A stretch of 64,000 nt of DNA from Vanrija pseudolonga (GCF_020906515.1 NC_085851.1:2728001-2792000); one strand, 5' to 3'; positions 32,248 to 43,562 are shown, counted from the stretch's first letter. Program-made: numbers and translations. The notes: a model not told the origin generated them from the sequence alone.

Positions 32248-33830
32248 ATGCGCCTCCGACTCGGTAGCGGGCACCACCAACGCGTCCTCTCCGCCGCGTC
32301 GGCCTTCGCGACCGCGTGCGGCCGGCGCGCCGCCCGGCGCCCGCGCGCAACGGCGCTGCTCGTGCTCAGTGCGCTCGCCGTGCTAGGCTACTACCTCCTC
32401 TACCACGCGATCTGGGGCCGCCTGGGGCGGTGGTACTGGAACTACGCGGTCGCCGTGCTTCCCTCGGCGCTGTACCGCTTCATCCCCAAGGGCGACTGGG
32501 GACCCATCGGGGGGCCACCGCGGTTCGTGCCCGAGATCTACGGCGCGCCGTGGATGGGCGAGTTTGCGCTGCCGCACCTCACGCCGCCGATGTACCGCCC
32601 CGTGCAGAACACGAGCGCGGAACCCCACCTGCCCCACCGGGGCGTGGCGCTGAGCAGCCCCGCCCTGGTGAAGCTCACAATCTTCTCGACGGTCAAGCAG
32701 AAAGCGTACGAGAAGCGCGCTCTCATCCGCCGCCTCTCGCCAGTGTTCAACGTCCCCGAGCGCCTCCGCCACCTGATAGAAGTCAAGTTCGTGCTAGGGC
32801 ACGCGTACCACGTCGGCGAGGAGGGGTACGATGACTGGGCCGTCAACGAGGAGATGGAGGCGCTGCTGGCGCAGGAGCAGGCGACGCACGGCGACCTGCT
32901 CCGCCTCGACCTCGAGTTCGGCGAGAACCTGCGCGAGGGCAAGATCCTCGAGTGGATCCGCGCGGTTGGGATGGGGCGGGACGGTGGGAGGCCGGCGTGG
33001 TGGCTCTTCAAGATCGACGACGATGTGAGTGGGACACGCGCGGCATGCTGGCAGCAGCGTGGCAACGGCCTGCCTGACCTCATCCTCCCCCGTGACCCTA
33101 ACTAACACCCCAGTCCGTCCTCAACCTGCCCAACTTCCTCGACGAACTCCTGTCCCTCGACGCCAGTAAGCCGATATACACGGGCACGTCGCTTGCGCGC
33201 TGGCCGGCGTACCACCACCACTTTACGGGTATGGTGACGGGATTCAGTTGGCCTTTGGTAGGTCCCCGCGACTACACTACTTTCTTTGCGCCACACTAAC
33301 CCCCTCCACCACAGGTCCGCACGCTCGCAGAAGGTATCGACAAGATGAGCCACGACGACATCAAGGCGGCATGGGACGACGACGTGTTGACCGGCGAGCT
33401 GATGGCAAGTAGCTTCCTTGCTTCCTTCCTTCCCAGCAGTAGTCAAAGCTGACCCACCACCCAGTTCGGCCTGCCCCCGGCGCCACACTGCCGCCCGCCA
33501 ACACACGACCCGAACGGCACCAGCCTCCCATCCTACTGCGACGTCCGCCGGCCCCCGCCAAACGGGTACACCTACTCCCCTCCCGCGACCGACCCGCGCA
33601 CGGGGCTGATACGGCACGACCTCCTCCGGCGCCTGGGCGACCCCGACGTGTGGTTCGTCTCGGGCGACCTCGCGTGGCATGGCTGGTGGCTCAAGTTTCC
33701 CGAGTACTACGAGCGCATGTGGGCCAAGACGGTCGAGGGGCGCATGTGGTCCCCGCCGAGCTGGCTCGAGCAGTATGCCGATCCTACGGTGCGCGAGGAG
33801 GCGGGCGGGCGGGCGGGCGCGGGCGAATAG
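32248..33830 (+). CDS. GT31-like type II membrane glycosyltransferase
   Basis: Exons are 32248-33024, 33114-33257, 33315-33404 and 33465-33830, giving 458 residues. Intron 3 uses a GC donor (GCAAGT). A short basic N-terminus (RRAARRPRA) precedes one hydrophobic anchor (residues about 36-53, TALLVLSALAVLGYYLLY), the usual Golgi type II layout. The lumenal part has a VKQKAYEKRALIRRL block like the RR-x-I-R-x-TW region of beta-1,3-galactosyltransferases, a metal-binding DDD at 257-259 (FKIDDDS) and a late DPDVWFVSGD block in the place of the family's EDVxxG motif. These suggest a UDP-sugar transferase adding beta-1,3-linked sugars to glycans. Donor and acceptor are unknown. The frame stays open 5' of the ATG through the CGTCT array, but no upstream ATG is present. 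Confidence 0.7.
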
Positions 33831-34077
33831 ATTGATTGTAGCTGCGAGACTTACTCGGGCGATGCCACATGCTGTACTAATGCGAGCGTTCATGGCAGCT
33901 GGCATTCCGCTGGCGCGTTTAGTCCATGTTGCTTACGCGTTGGGGTGCCACAATCCAGTGTGTGCGCAGCACCGTCGCCCCCTCACCGCCACACCACCCG
34001 TGCAGCACGTCCAGTCGAAACAAAAATGCAATCATGCAAACAATCGCAGGCCAATGTCCAGGGGCACTATACTATAA

Positions 34078-35797
34078 CTAGAGAACGATAAGGGAAGCGG
34101 CAAAGGCAGCGAGGCCAAGGACGCCGCTGGCAGCGACAGCACGCAGCGCACCCGAGGGCTTGGAGCTCGCGCCAGCGGCGGCGGGGCTCGAACCGCCAGC
34201 AGCAGGAGCGGCGCCGTTGGTAGGTGCGGCGCCGCCGTCCGAGCCGGTGACGGTGACGACGACGATCGAGTCGGTCGACGTGGGGAGCACGGTGGTGACC
34301 AACGTCTGGTTGACGACCGACGTGCCGTTGGGGCCGACGACTGTCGAGTTGACCACGGTGATGTTCACGCTGGGCGTGGGGCCCGTCGGCGCGACCGAGG
34401 TCACCTGCGCATTGTTCGCCGAGCTGCGCGTGCCGGTGTACGCGCCGCCCGCGGCCAGCTGCGCCAGCGGGATACCGTTAGAAATGGTCGCGTACGTCTT
34501 GCAGTTGGACGTCTTGGGCGTCGTGGCTGGGGCAGCGGGCGTGGTGGTCTGCGAGTGTCAGAACGCTGCTGGCAGCCACTACTTCGGGACATGTGTCACG
34601 CCGCGCTTCGGCGTCGCGCCACACCTTTGCTGCGGCAAAGCGGCGCCACGTGCACGCCCCTCCAGACAACGCCACTTACCTCGCCTTGGGTCCACACGCC
34701 AGTGGTCTTGGAGCCGTCGGGCAGCGTGTTGGTGTACGTGCCGGTGTAGCGCTGCTGGAAGGTGGAGTAGCCGCCACCAGGGAGGGGGTAGAGACCAGGG
34801 GGGATAGCGGCGTCGCCATCGCACTCGGTGAAGCTGTTGTCCGAGTAGTCGCCGGGCATGACCCACTGGCAGCCCATCAGGTCGAGCGTGTGCTGGCACA
34901 TGGTGGACGCCGAGAACTCGCCCTCGCCGATACAGATACGGAGGCAGAACTGGTTGAACGCCATGTAGCTGGGCGTGTGAGCTGTGCCGCCGCCGACGCG
35001 ACTCACTTCATCCACTCCTCGTACGAGACATCGGGGCCCGTCGCCGAGGTCGTGACGTTGCCGCCGACGGGGTTGCCGAGGTTGGTGGCTCCGTGGGGGT
35101 CGAGCTCTCCACCTGCGTCACCGGCGGCAATCTGGAGGGCGGGTCAGCGACTGCCGGCGTGAACGGACCCACGTTGAGCTTGGTAAAGTCACCCCAGCCC
35201 TGGATCTGCCAGTACACGGGCGTCTTGACAAAGTGTGCGGCTGTGACGGTGCCGTCCGGGATGACACGCGCGTTGTTACGCGGCTGCGTGCACCACGCGA
35301 CGACCTCTGCCTCTGTTTGCGGGTTAGTGTTGTCCTAGGCCCGTTCCCATTCCCCCATTCCCATTCCAGCCAGCGTGACAAGACTAACCGACATTGCCTG
35401 GGGCCAGTAGTCAGCTCTGTACCAGCTCAAAGCACCTTGCACTGTATACGCACCAATCACCTCGCCGGGCTGCTGCGGCGCAAAGACACACCAGTCGTCG
35501 ATGGCGTTGAGGCCTGGAGACGGAGTAGTTAGCCGGTTGCTCGAGACAGTTCCCTGGCTCCCATACGCACTCAACAGACGCGCATTCGAGTTCTGGTTAA
35601 TCGGCGTGCCGAAGACGGCCGCGGGGGGGTTGGTCGCGCCCATGGGGCCGGTGGCAAGCACCTGCGCTTTGGCCTGTGGGTGTGAGTCGGGCCCAGCTGC
35701 GCGTCGGGCTGTGCATTGTTGTCGTGCACGCTCTCGCACTCACCGTCACTGCGGCCGTGCCGAGGGCGACCAGTACCTGAAAGAGTGCGGGGGACAT
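34078..35797 (-). CDS. Macrophage activating glycoprotein-type GPI surface protein
   Basis: A secreted glycoprotein of the basidiomycete family annotated as macrophage activating glycoprotein. Exons are 35797-35744, 35673-35571, 35513-35454, 35397-35389 (9 nt), 35312-35173, 35131-35007, 34968-34680 and 34548-34078, giving 416 residues. A signal peptide (residues 1-22) leads to conserved blocks: QVLATGPMGATNPPAAVFGT, LNAIDDWCVFAP, VVAWCTQPRNNARVIPDG, GDFTKLN, LDPHGATNLGNPVGGNVT, FNQFCLRIC and MGCQWVMPGDY. The Ser/Thr/Ala-rich tail ends in a hydrophobic C-terminus (LGLAAFAASLIVL) typical of GPI-anchor signals. Frame closure and the family pattern force the tiny exon: ATTG+GCAATGTCG+AG gives IGNVEAEVVAWC. 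The 57-nt intron 2 has no stop and is a multiple of three, so retention would add residues without truncation. The family assignment is from memory of its conserved blocks. Confidence 0.85.
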
Positions 35798-37231
35798 GTT
35801 TGTTTGTGATGGTGCGTGTCGTCGTCGGGTCGATCTATCCGTGAGGAGGTATTATAACAAGCTGTACTGTGCTGCCCGTGTGCGTGCGTTGCTATGCAAG
35901 AACCAGAGGACCGAGAAGCAAAGGGGGACAAGGACGAGATGGACGCTGGGCAGCTTTAAAGGACAGGCAGGCATAGGCATGTGCCCGGCTGCCTGACTGG
36001 CAGCAGACTTGCTGCACGCGGCGGGCAACAAACAGCGGCTGTGCTGCGTATTCGACGCTAACGTTGTCGCTGCGGTGCGGCTGCAGTGACTTACTTGCCT
36101 GCGCTATTCTGGGCCGCCGCGCCGAGAGCAAGCAGCGGCAGCCAGGGACAAGAGACAACAACACCTGACCCAGAATGGGCGGGCGGGCGGCACGAGATCC
36201 CGACAACCGCGCAGCCGCAGCAGGGTAGGCAGGTGTGGTATGCCGGCTGGCCCGACAAACCAATCAGTCGCCCCTTGCGTTGTTGCCTGGCTGGGCCCAG
36301 CGGCAACTTGTTCCACAGGCATGCTTGCCCACCGCACAGGCGATGCATGCGGGCATCGGGGCCGTGACATTGCTGCATTTTCGACCAACGTGCGAGGCGG
36401 ATTCCGAGGTCACTTCAAGCAGTGCTACTGCTCCCCGTAGGCTACATCTACTTATCGCGTCTGCATCGCAGCGGTCAGAGGTGAGCATATGGCAGCGTGC
36501 TGGCCTCCCTCCGTGTTTGGGTCAACAGGCCTTGCTGCGTTCAGTGACGCAAACAACGGCCAGCCCTGCCTGCTTGCCCACTGTCCCTGTGTGTTTGCTC
36601 CAAAGCCCCCTGGCCCCGCATTTGAAGCCAGGCACAGACCCCGTCCGCTCAGTCTAGACACGGCACCCAGCAGCTGAATTGCAGTACTTAGTATGATCAG
36701 CGGCGCAGCGGCGTACTTACTTCTTGGGCCTGGAGATGAGTTGGATCTGGGTTTCTTGAACAAACGTGGCAAGCTGGACTTTCAGCTTTGAGCTTGGAGT
36801 GTACTGTCGATCCTGGATTGCGATATCGCCACGGTGCCAAGTCGTTGCTGATCAGCTGCTTGAGCATTCTCGCGCCCGCATCAGCAGAGCAGCACTGCCA
36901 AGTGCTCCCTCATAGGCAGAACTCGTTGCCTCCTCGCGTCTCGGCATTTCCGTGCCAGGCCACCACCGTGACCACCGCGACACCCGTACCTACCTACACG
37001 CACAGCCGGGCCACAGTGCACTACATTAGGGGGGCATGCTTCATTGTGCAGCGGAATGCGCGCAGAAGACCCCGCATCAGCATGCCTTGCATCGCGCGTC
37101 GCGTTCCGACGTGCCGCCATGCCACCCACCAACCCGTCCAGGCACCGGTTCTTCCGGGGCCCAAAAGTCGAACGATCAGCACATTGCTCATCCTCATCCC
37201 TCTCAACTCTTTCCTCGCACACAACCGCGCA
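35798..37231. promoter_or_regulatory. Divergent intergenic region, GPI glycoprotein / SDR
   Basis: A 1.43-kb gap between divergent starts. On the minus strand it has several GTAAG-type donor-like sites (near 36094 and 36713) that could belong to leader introns of the glycoprotein gene, but no coding exon is supported. A GGGC-rich tract lies near 36178. Confidence 0.4.
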
Positions 37232-38568
37232 ATGCTCGCCGAGACCTCGCTCCTCGTCGCGGGCGTGCTCTTCCTCCTAGCGCTGGCCCACCGGCGCCCG
37301 CACGTCGCGAGCGACTTCGTGACCGGCAAGCCGGGGTCCAAGCCTTTGCCCTACCCGCCCGCTAGGTGGCCGTACGACGGACCGCTCGGCCTGCTGAACT
37401 TCCTGTGTTTCTGGGTCAAGAGCATTCTCGCGTGCGGCGCACCGGTCGTGTTTTGGGTCAAGCCGACGTGGTCGCTGCGCCAGATGGGGCGGTACGACAG
37501 CAAGGTGAGCGCGGGCGTGGCCGCAGCGTAATGTCCCCCCTCGCTCACGCCCACGCCCACGCCCAGGTCGTCCTCGTCACGGGCGGCGCAAGCGGCATAG
37601 GCTATTCGACCGCCAAGGCGTGGTTCAACGCCGGCGCAAAAGTGTACATTGGTGCGCGGTCGCCCGAGCGCGCAGCCACGGCCATCGAGAACATCCTGCG
37701 GGGCGGCGAGCCGAACCTGTTCTTCGAGTGGGAGTATGCGGCTCCTGTGCCCGTGCGCTCGGCTGCCGACCGCGCCCGGCTCGTCTTCCTCCCCATGGAC
37801 TTGGAGGACCTGGCGTCGGTCGAAGCGGCAGCGGACAAGTTTATTGCGGCGGAGGAGCGCCTCGACATCCTGTACGCGAACGCTGGCCAGATGGCGCTCG
37901 AGCCGGGGTCGTACACCAAGCAAGGGGTGTCGATGCAGTTTGGCGTGAATGTAAGTCGCCCCGCGACGCCTTGAGCCAGCAGCTCACACACGCGCGCCCA
38001 GACCCTCGGCCACGCGCGCCTCTACGCGCGCCTCATCCCCCTGCTGCAGGCGACGACGCGGCGCGACCCCGCCCATCCGGCACGCGTGATCACCATCTCG
38101 TCGCTCAACCACCTGTCTGCGCCGATCGGCGGGGTCAAGTACGATGCGCTGAGGGTGCCAGGCACTCCAGTGGACATGTGGAAGGAGTACGCGATGAGCA
38201 AGTGGGCGAATATTGCGCTGGCAAAGTACGTCGACTGGCACTACGGCCCTCGCAACAACAGCAGCACGTCCCCCGAGATCATCTCCATCGCAGTCCACCC
38301 AGGCATGGTGGCCTCGAATATCTGGAAACACCTCTCCTATGCTGGGCTGTTCGCCGCCATGCCCTGGCTTGTGAAGCTGCTCAACTTCTCGCAGGCGGAC
38401 GGCGCGCTCAACCAGGTCTGGGCGGGCCAGCTGAGTGTCGCTGAAGCGCGCGCGCTGAGCGGGCGATACGTCACATGCTATATGCGCGAGGGCGAGTACC
38501 GCGCCGATCTGGACGACCGCGCCGCGGCCGAGGGGCTGTGGGCTTGGTGTGCCGACCAGCGGGTGTAG
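37232..38568 (+). CDS. Membrane-anchored short-chain dehydrogenase/reductase
   Basis: Exons are 37232-37504, 37567-37950 and 38002-38568, giving 407 residues. A hydrophobic N-terminus (residues 4-18) and a second apolar patch (about 50-75) suggest ER or lipid-droplet attachment. The Rossmann nucleotide motif TGGASGIG is at 96-103, NAG follows, and the catalytic Ser is in ITISSLNH with Tyr282 and Lys286 in YAMSK, the classical SDR set. The overall form resembles retinol-dehydrogenase/WWOX-like oxidoreductases, which act on alcohols or ketones with NAD(P)H. Substrate cannot be deduced. The frame runs back upstream of 37232, but that ATG begins the hydrophobic N-terminus and has a CGCAATG context. 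It converges on the deacetylase gene. Confidence 0.88.
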
Positions 38569-38661
38569 CGAGGCGTGGGTGGGATAGAACTTATATAGAC
38601 GGGGCCGATGAATGTGATGCCGGCACGCAGCCGCAATGCACTAATGCTACATACACCTGGT

Positions 38662-40155
38662 CTACGGCTTATCATGCAGGTCTACAATCTGCGCAATGCG
38701 GGTCGCAAGCACAGCGAACGCCTCGTCCGCGGCGTCGAGCTGTTGCTCGGTGTTCTCGTCGGGGATATGGCCTGGGCGGGGGTCAGCTCGCCCGCCGCAC
38801 GCAACTCACTAGGCTCCACCTCGAGCGTGTATCCCGGCGCGTAGGCCTCGAACCCTTCATGGTCCGGCACGTCCGTCTCCTCGCGCACGTCCGCACGCCC
38901 AACAAGCACGGCAGTCGCGAGCGCCCACGAGCGCGCCGCGTTGGGGGTATCGTACCCCCCGCCGCCGAGCACGCACGTCGGCAGGTCCCACTCCTTGACC
39001 CTCTCTACCACCCAGGTAGAACTCCCCTCTCCCGAGACGCCCCACGCGCCGTACCCTCCCACCGGGTCGCGCGGGAGCCCGTCCACGCCGAGCTGGAGGA
39101 CGACGTAGTGCGGCCGGAAGGCAGCCTTGATCCGCTCCACCGCGCCCCAGAGCCGCGCGTACGTCGCGCAGCTGGCGTACGCTCCCAGCCCGAGAGAGAG
39201 CGAGAAGGGGTGCGGCGTGTCCTGCGGCGTTGTGCCCGGCGCGTGTGGCGGGAAGAACCCCCGCGCGGCGTGGTGCACGCTCAGCGTGAGCACCTGCGGG
39301 GGGCGCGGGCGCCCCTTCAGCGGGTAAGCGTAGTGCGTTGGCGAGGCGAAGGCCTGTGCGACGCCGTCGCCGTAGTGCAGGTCTAGGTCGAGGTAGAGGA
39401 TGCGGGCGCGGGGGCTGGGCTTTGGTGGTGGTGGCGGCGTGGGCGGGCGGTCGCCGTCGTCGGCGTCGTCCTCTGCAACTTGCCCATCTTCCCCGCCAGC
39501 CTCACCCGCCTCGTCGCCGCCCGCCGGCACCGGCACGGCCGGCACCCCCGCCCGCGTCAACGCCAAGATCCCCAACACCGCGTCCGCGACATAACAGAAG
39601 CCGCTCGCCCTGCTCTTGAGCGCGTGGTGCCGCCCGCCGTCCCACACGATGGCTGTGCGCGCGTCCCCCGTAGCGAGGAGACGGCACGCGGTGAGCGTTG
39701 CGGCCGCGACGAGGGTCGCGTAGGCTGGCAGGCTGGCGAACGGGGGGCAGTCCTGCGGCGTGAGCGCCACCATACCTTCCCTTCCACTCACATGCTCGAG
39801 CCCCATGACCGTCCGCCGCTTCTTCCGCGGCCCTTCGTCGTCACTGTCGCTCTCCTCCTCGTCCGACGACTCGCCGCGCGCCTGCAGGAGATACTCTGCC
39901 GTCAGAGCCGATTCCACGCCCAGACTAACCGACATACCCCGGCGCATGGTAGCGCGCGAGCTCGGCACCCGTCCCCAGCGCGAGGTCGGGCGGGACGACG
40001 AGCGCCGCTGCGTCGTTCGCTGGCTCGTCGGGTGTGCGCGTTAGGCGCAGGGCGCGGATCAGCGAGTGGACTGCGCGCGAGCGGCCGAGGTTCGCTGGGA
40101 GGTCGTCGGCTGCTGCTTGGAGCGCTGGCGACCAGAGGTATGCTGTTGGACGCAT
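38662..40155 (-). CDS. HOS1: Class I histone deacetylase, HOS1-like
   Basis: A zinc-dependent lysine deacetylase. Exons are 40155-39930, 39895-39792, 39752-38810 and 38771-38662, giving 460 residues. Active-site elements are in order: the His pair in GGRHHA (H152, H153), ASGFCYVADAVLGI, zinc ligands D234 and H236 in DLDLHYGDGV, the third ligand D334 in QLGVDGLPRDP, and LGGGGY. The DLHYGDG variant (Y where most class I enzymes have H) is as in Hos1. An acidic, Pro-rich insert of about 45 residues (GGDEAGEAGGED…) lies before the zinc ligands. Intron 2 (39 nt) is stop-free and a multiple of three; removing it joins GLEH to DCPPF, as in relatives. The last exon was chosen over read-through because it yields a charged helical end. 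The symbol is a family guess. Confidence 0.88.
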
Positions 40156-40954
40156 CGGGGAGAGTGTGTAGGGGAGTGTGACGATGCTGGTGGAGGTCGT
40201 TGTTATTGTGGGCGCAGCGCGCCTGACTTGTCTAATGTCTGATGCATGCAAAAACATAATAAATATGTTTTGTTTTTGGTTTGGTTTGTTTTGACCACCT
40301 CCCCCTCGCCCGATTAGGACGAGGGATCTTTGGTGGTGCTACCCGCTTTGGAGCGGGCAGCTGGTTTGGTTTGTAATGGGGGTGGTTCCGTTTAGGTGTT
40401 TTGTTATTGGTTTTGGTTTGACACCGGGGACCCGATTAGGGTTTCCCGGTGCGGGGTCAGATATGACCCCGGGTCGCCTCGCCCCTTGCGGATGACACAA
40501 GGGGGTCTTGGGTCGCATTAGCAGAGACCGGCTGATTAGGCCGACTCTGGGTTCTGAGACAGAACCGTTATTTGGTGTGGTTTCGGTTGGGTTATAATGT
40601 CTTGGACTTCTGCATGGGTCCGAGCCACGACCTAGAGTGAGGCTGACGACTTGACCTAGTGGAAATCCATCCGACTAGGCCAGAGGTCTGCTCAACTCTT
40701 AAGGTGAGAAATGGCCACTCTGGCTTCCTTATGAACAATGATCCCGTGCGACCCAGCGTGCGACTCCATTCAGCATGCAACCATCCACCGCTCGGCATGC
40801 AAACACCAACCACCCACCACCCCACCCGTCCACATGCGACCCATGCATCTAACGGCCGCGAATGAGCAGTGTTCCTACAGCCTAAATTACATACATTACA
40901 CCAAGACGCATCCAAGACGCTTGACGCTCAACGCTCCGACGTTCAATTGGGCGC
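40156..40954. other. Intergenic region holding a hairpin array
   Basis: A 799-bp gap between the OMA1-like stop and the HOS1-like start, both on the minus strand. Its middle is occupied by the hairpin array described separately, flanked and interspersed by G/T-rich linkers (plus strand). No protein gene is supported. Confidence 0.6.
40294..40679. other. Array of at least seven GC-rich hairpins, possible structured RNA
   Basis: Seven consecutive perfect hairpins lie in 273 bp: CCCTCG/CGAGGG (40303-40325, enclosed by ACCACC/GGTGGT at 40294-40337); CCCGCT/AGCGGG (40342-40357); CACCGGG/CCCGGTG (40422-40451, inner ACCC/GGGT); GGGGTCA/TGACCCC (40453-40470); CCCCTTG/CAAGGGG (40482-40504); CAGAG with CGGC/GCCG and CTCTG (40522-40549); GGTTCT/AGAACC (40550-40566). 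A weaker CCTAGT/ACTAGG follows (40655-40679). Three of the loops contain GATTAG. Spacers are G/T-rich, so unstructured. It could be a non-coding RNA, a structured leader of the HOS1-like gene on the minus strand, or a palindromic repeat element. Family unknown. Confidence 0.6.
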
Positions 40955-43323
40955 TCACTCGGCGCGCCACGCCCCGTCGTTACCTCCCTTGACAGGATTC
41001 CCCTCCTTCTCCTTCTGAGCCTCGCGCACCCAGCGGTCAAGCTCTTCCCGCATCGCTGTGACGCGCTCATCTGGGGATGGGTGCGACGATTCCCACAGTT
41101 TGAATAGAGTCCACCAGGGTAAAGATGCCTTCTCAATCTCTTCGAGATGAGTGACCGAGGTTGCGTACTCGTCGACTGCTGCCCTCGGGTCGAACCCAGC
41201 GTGTGCGAGTAATCGAAGGGCACTCAGATCTGCCTCATACTCGTGCTTGTACTCGAATCCAACGTGTCCAAGCCTCTGCGACATCTCTTCGGCGCTCGTG
41301 CGGCCCACATTGGCCAGAGCGTCATTCACAGTTGGCCCGAGGAAGATGCTGAGGTGTTAGACAATTCTACAACACCAATTACTCACGTAAAGGGCCAGAT
41401 GCACGCGCGGATGAGATCGATACTGAAGTTGAGGATGGACGGCCAGAGAACTTGCTGATGCGACAGCGTCTCAAGGTGGTGGCTTAGGAGCAGGTGGCCC
41501 ATCTCGTGCGACAGCACCATGGCCAGATGAAGCGTCTGTTCCTCGGTCGGCTGCGGTGTCGCCCTCGCTCTCTGCGGTGTTGACGAAAAGAGGCCACCAA
41601 AGAAGCCACCAGACTGCGGTGCCGGCTCTGGCGGTGGTGGGGCATTGTTGTGCTTCAAGATCTCGTCCAACAGCCCCGTAAAGATGACGATGCCGCCGGC
41701 GCCCTTGCCACCAAAGCCATACGAAAATGCGTTCTTGTCCGGAGAATCCATGATCAAGATGTTGTATGGCGGGCCGAGTTCCATGTGCTCGAGGCCAGAC
41801 ATAGCGTCGCTACCAGGGAGAGCGGCGTGAAGGCGAGCAGAAACTCGTGGTCGTGGGCGGAGTGGGTAAGAAGGTTTAGGTGGGTACAGATCAGGCGCAT
41901 CTGCTGGTCGAGGCAAGCCTTGCTCAGACCTCTCTGCAGCGGCAATCGTTGCCGATTCAATGTGGCGAAGCGTCGACTGCACCCACTGCCACCGCCAATC
42001 GCTAAACGGCAACACGGGAGGCGCCGGCTTCTCGGGTGTGGTAAGAAGGTTGATGACGCTCTTGTACCAATTGGCACCCTCGAGACTTGTGGCTACCACG
42101 TCTTCCTCCTCCGGGGTGAGAAGAATCAGACGCCATCGTCCGGTCAGAGGTACGCGCTCCAGACCGGTCGCCCACACGCCGACAAGGAGCAAGATTGGAA
42201 CACCGACGAGCATTGCGACGACAACACGCGACACACGCAATCTGTCCTTGAACATGCGCAAGCTGATCCAGTACCGCCGCAACGCATCGACCTCCCCTCG
42301 CTCTTGATGGGTGAGCTCGTTGTAGTAGCGGACCGACACAGGAGGAAGAGGTGGGAGGAAGAAGAAGGAAGCGCGAATATATCGCTGCGTCTTCTTGACC
42401 CAAGCGTCGTGTTCGCATTTGGGGTCGTCCTCGGCTGGTTTCTTGCGGCTCGGGTCGTGTCGTCGCCAGTGCTTTGGAAGTGGTATGCTGTAAGCGACAC
42501 GGCCGTCTGGTGCCAACAATCCTTCAATGCCGCCCGTTTCCTTCTCAGGGGCGTGAACGAGCTGAAGTGCCTCGTCCATGGTGACGCGCACGCCACGTTC
42601 GCCTTCGCACCACATCTTGTAAAACTCGTCTGCCTCGGGTGAAGCCGTCGGCACTCGTTTGTCTTGGGATAGCCATGTTACGCCTCGTGCCAGTCGAAAC
42701 GTGGCGAGTGTGCCAAGAGGAAAGAAGGAGATGAGGATCCGGGAGAAGGCTGTGGCGAGCGTCAAGAGTGATGTGCCCTGCATGCGTCAGCGACTGTCGT
42801 GTTTCATGATGGCGAATGAGGCGGAGCAGCCCCGACGCAAGCCACGATTGCTTACCTTGACAATGGCGAGTACACCAGGGATCAGAGGCAGTGCATCTCG
42901 ACGAGCAGTCGCATGGAATGGACGCACGGTGTCGACCCCTCGAGATCTGCTGCGAAACTCGGGCCGGTTGAGCTGCAGGCCAACGCGCGTTGTTGGTGGT
43001 GGCCATGCCGAGTGGGGGGAGCCTCGCAATTGTGCGATCCGTGTGTCCCATTGCGGCTTGGGCAGTTGGGGTGGCGTGGTCGGTGGTTGTTGGCCACTAT
43101 GTGTTGTGGAGGTGGATAGCCATTGTAGGCGCTGTGGTGAGGTGGTGTTGGTGTTGTGAAGTAGATGAGTAGTGGCGGTTGCCAGTGTCGGCGTGATGGG
43201 TGCTGCTCGAGCACCAATCCGACGAACGAGGTTGGCGGCCGATGCTGAGGGGCGTAGTAGTATGCTGTTGTGGATTGAATGCCTGAGTGGGGAGGACAAG
43301 GCAGAATGGTGAAGATGGAACAT
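40955..43323 (-). CDS. OMA1: OMA1-like mitochondrial M48 metalloprotease
   Basis: A zinc endopeptidase of the inner mitochondrial membrane involved in membrane-protein quality control and stress responses. Exons are 43323-42856, 42777-41387 and 41348-40955, giving 750 residues. The N-terminus is rich in Arg, Ser and Ala with few acidic residues, a likely presequence. Two hydrophobic stretches follow, the clearer being VVVAMLVGVPILLLVGVWAT. The zinc site is HEMGH at 580-584 with the third ligand in EYEADLSAL. NAFSYGFGGKGAGGIVIFTGLL and AHAGFDPRAA are typical of the OMA1 branch. It is long for the family (yeast about 345, human 524), mostly from an extended N-terminal region and a Pro-rich loop (APPPPEPAPQSGGFFGG) before the zinc motif. 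The symbol is by family. Confidence 0.88.
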
Positions 43324-43525
43324 GATCTAGCGTCGGCGCCGAAGCATTGGCATCATCGGGCGCGACAAAGTGACGGGCGATGCAAAATTGAATGGCGTGG
43401 GTGGGTGGGCGAGTGAGTGGGGGCGGGGGGGAGGGGAAGATGGAGGAAGGTGGAGAAGATGGGTGGTGAGGGAGTGTGTGCAAGAGTTGGACTGTGGATT
43501 CAGAGTGACGTGTTATTGACAGATG

Positions 43526-43562
43526 CGTCGTCGTCGTCGTCGTCGTAGGAGGAGGAGGAGAG
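43526..43562. repeat. GTC and GGA trinucleotide runs
   Basis: About seven GTC units are followed directly by five GGA units. This simple sequence lies about 200 bp upstream of the OMA1-like start. Confidence 0.85.

Noticed and set aside
36788-37231. N-terminal extension of the SDR gene by 148 codons
   Set aside because: The frame stays open, but the hydrophobic N-terminus of the SDR begins at 37232 with a good start context, and the upstream codons look like non-coding DNA.
38682-38809. Read-through end of the histone deacetylase to 38682
   Set aside because: A GTGAGT donor and CTGAC..CAG acceptor give a short charged helical ending, whereas the read-through tail is Ser/Thr/Arg low complexity.
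40294-40566. Telomerase RNA or telomere-like repeat because of GATTAGG motifs
   Set aside because: The motif sits in loops of unrelated hairpins, is not tandem and does not form a template-like repeat.
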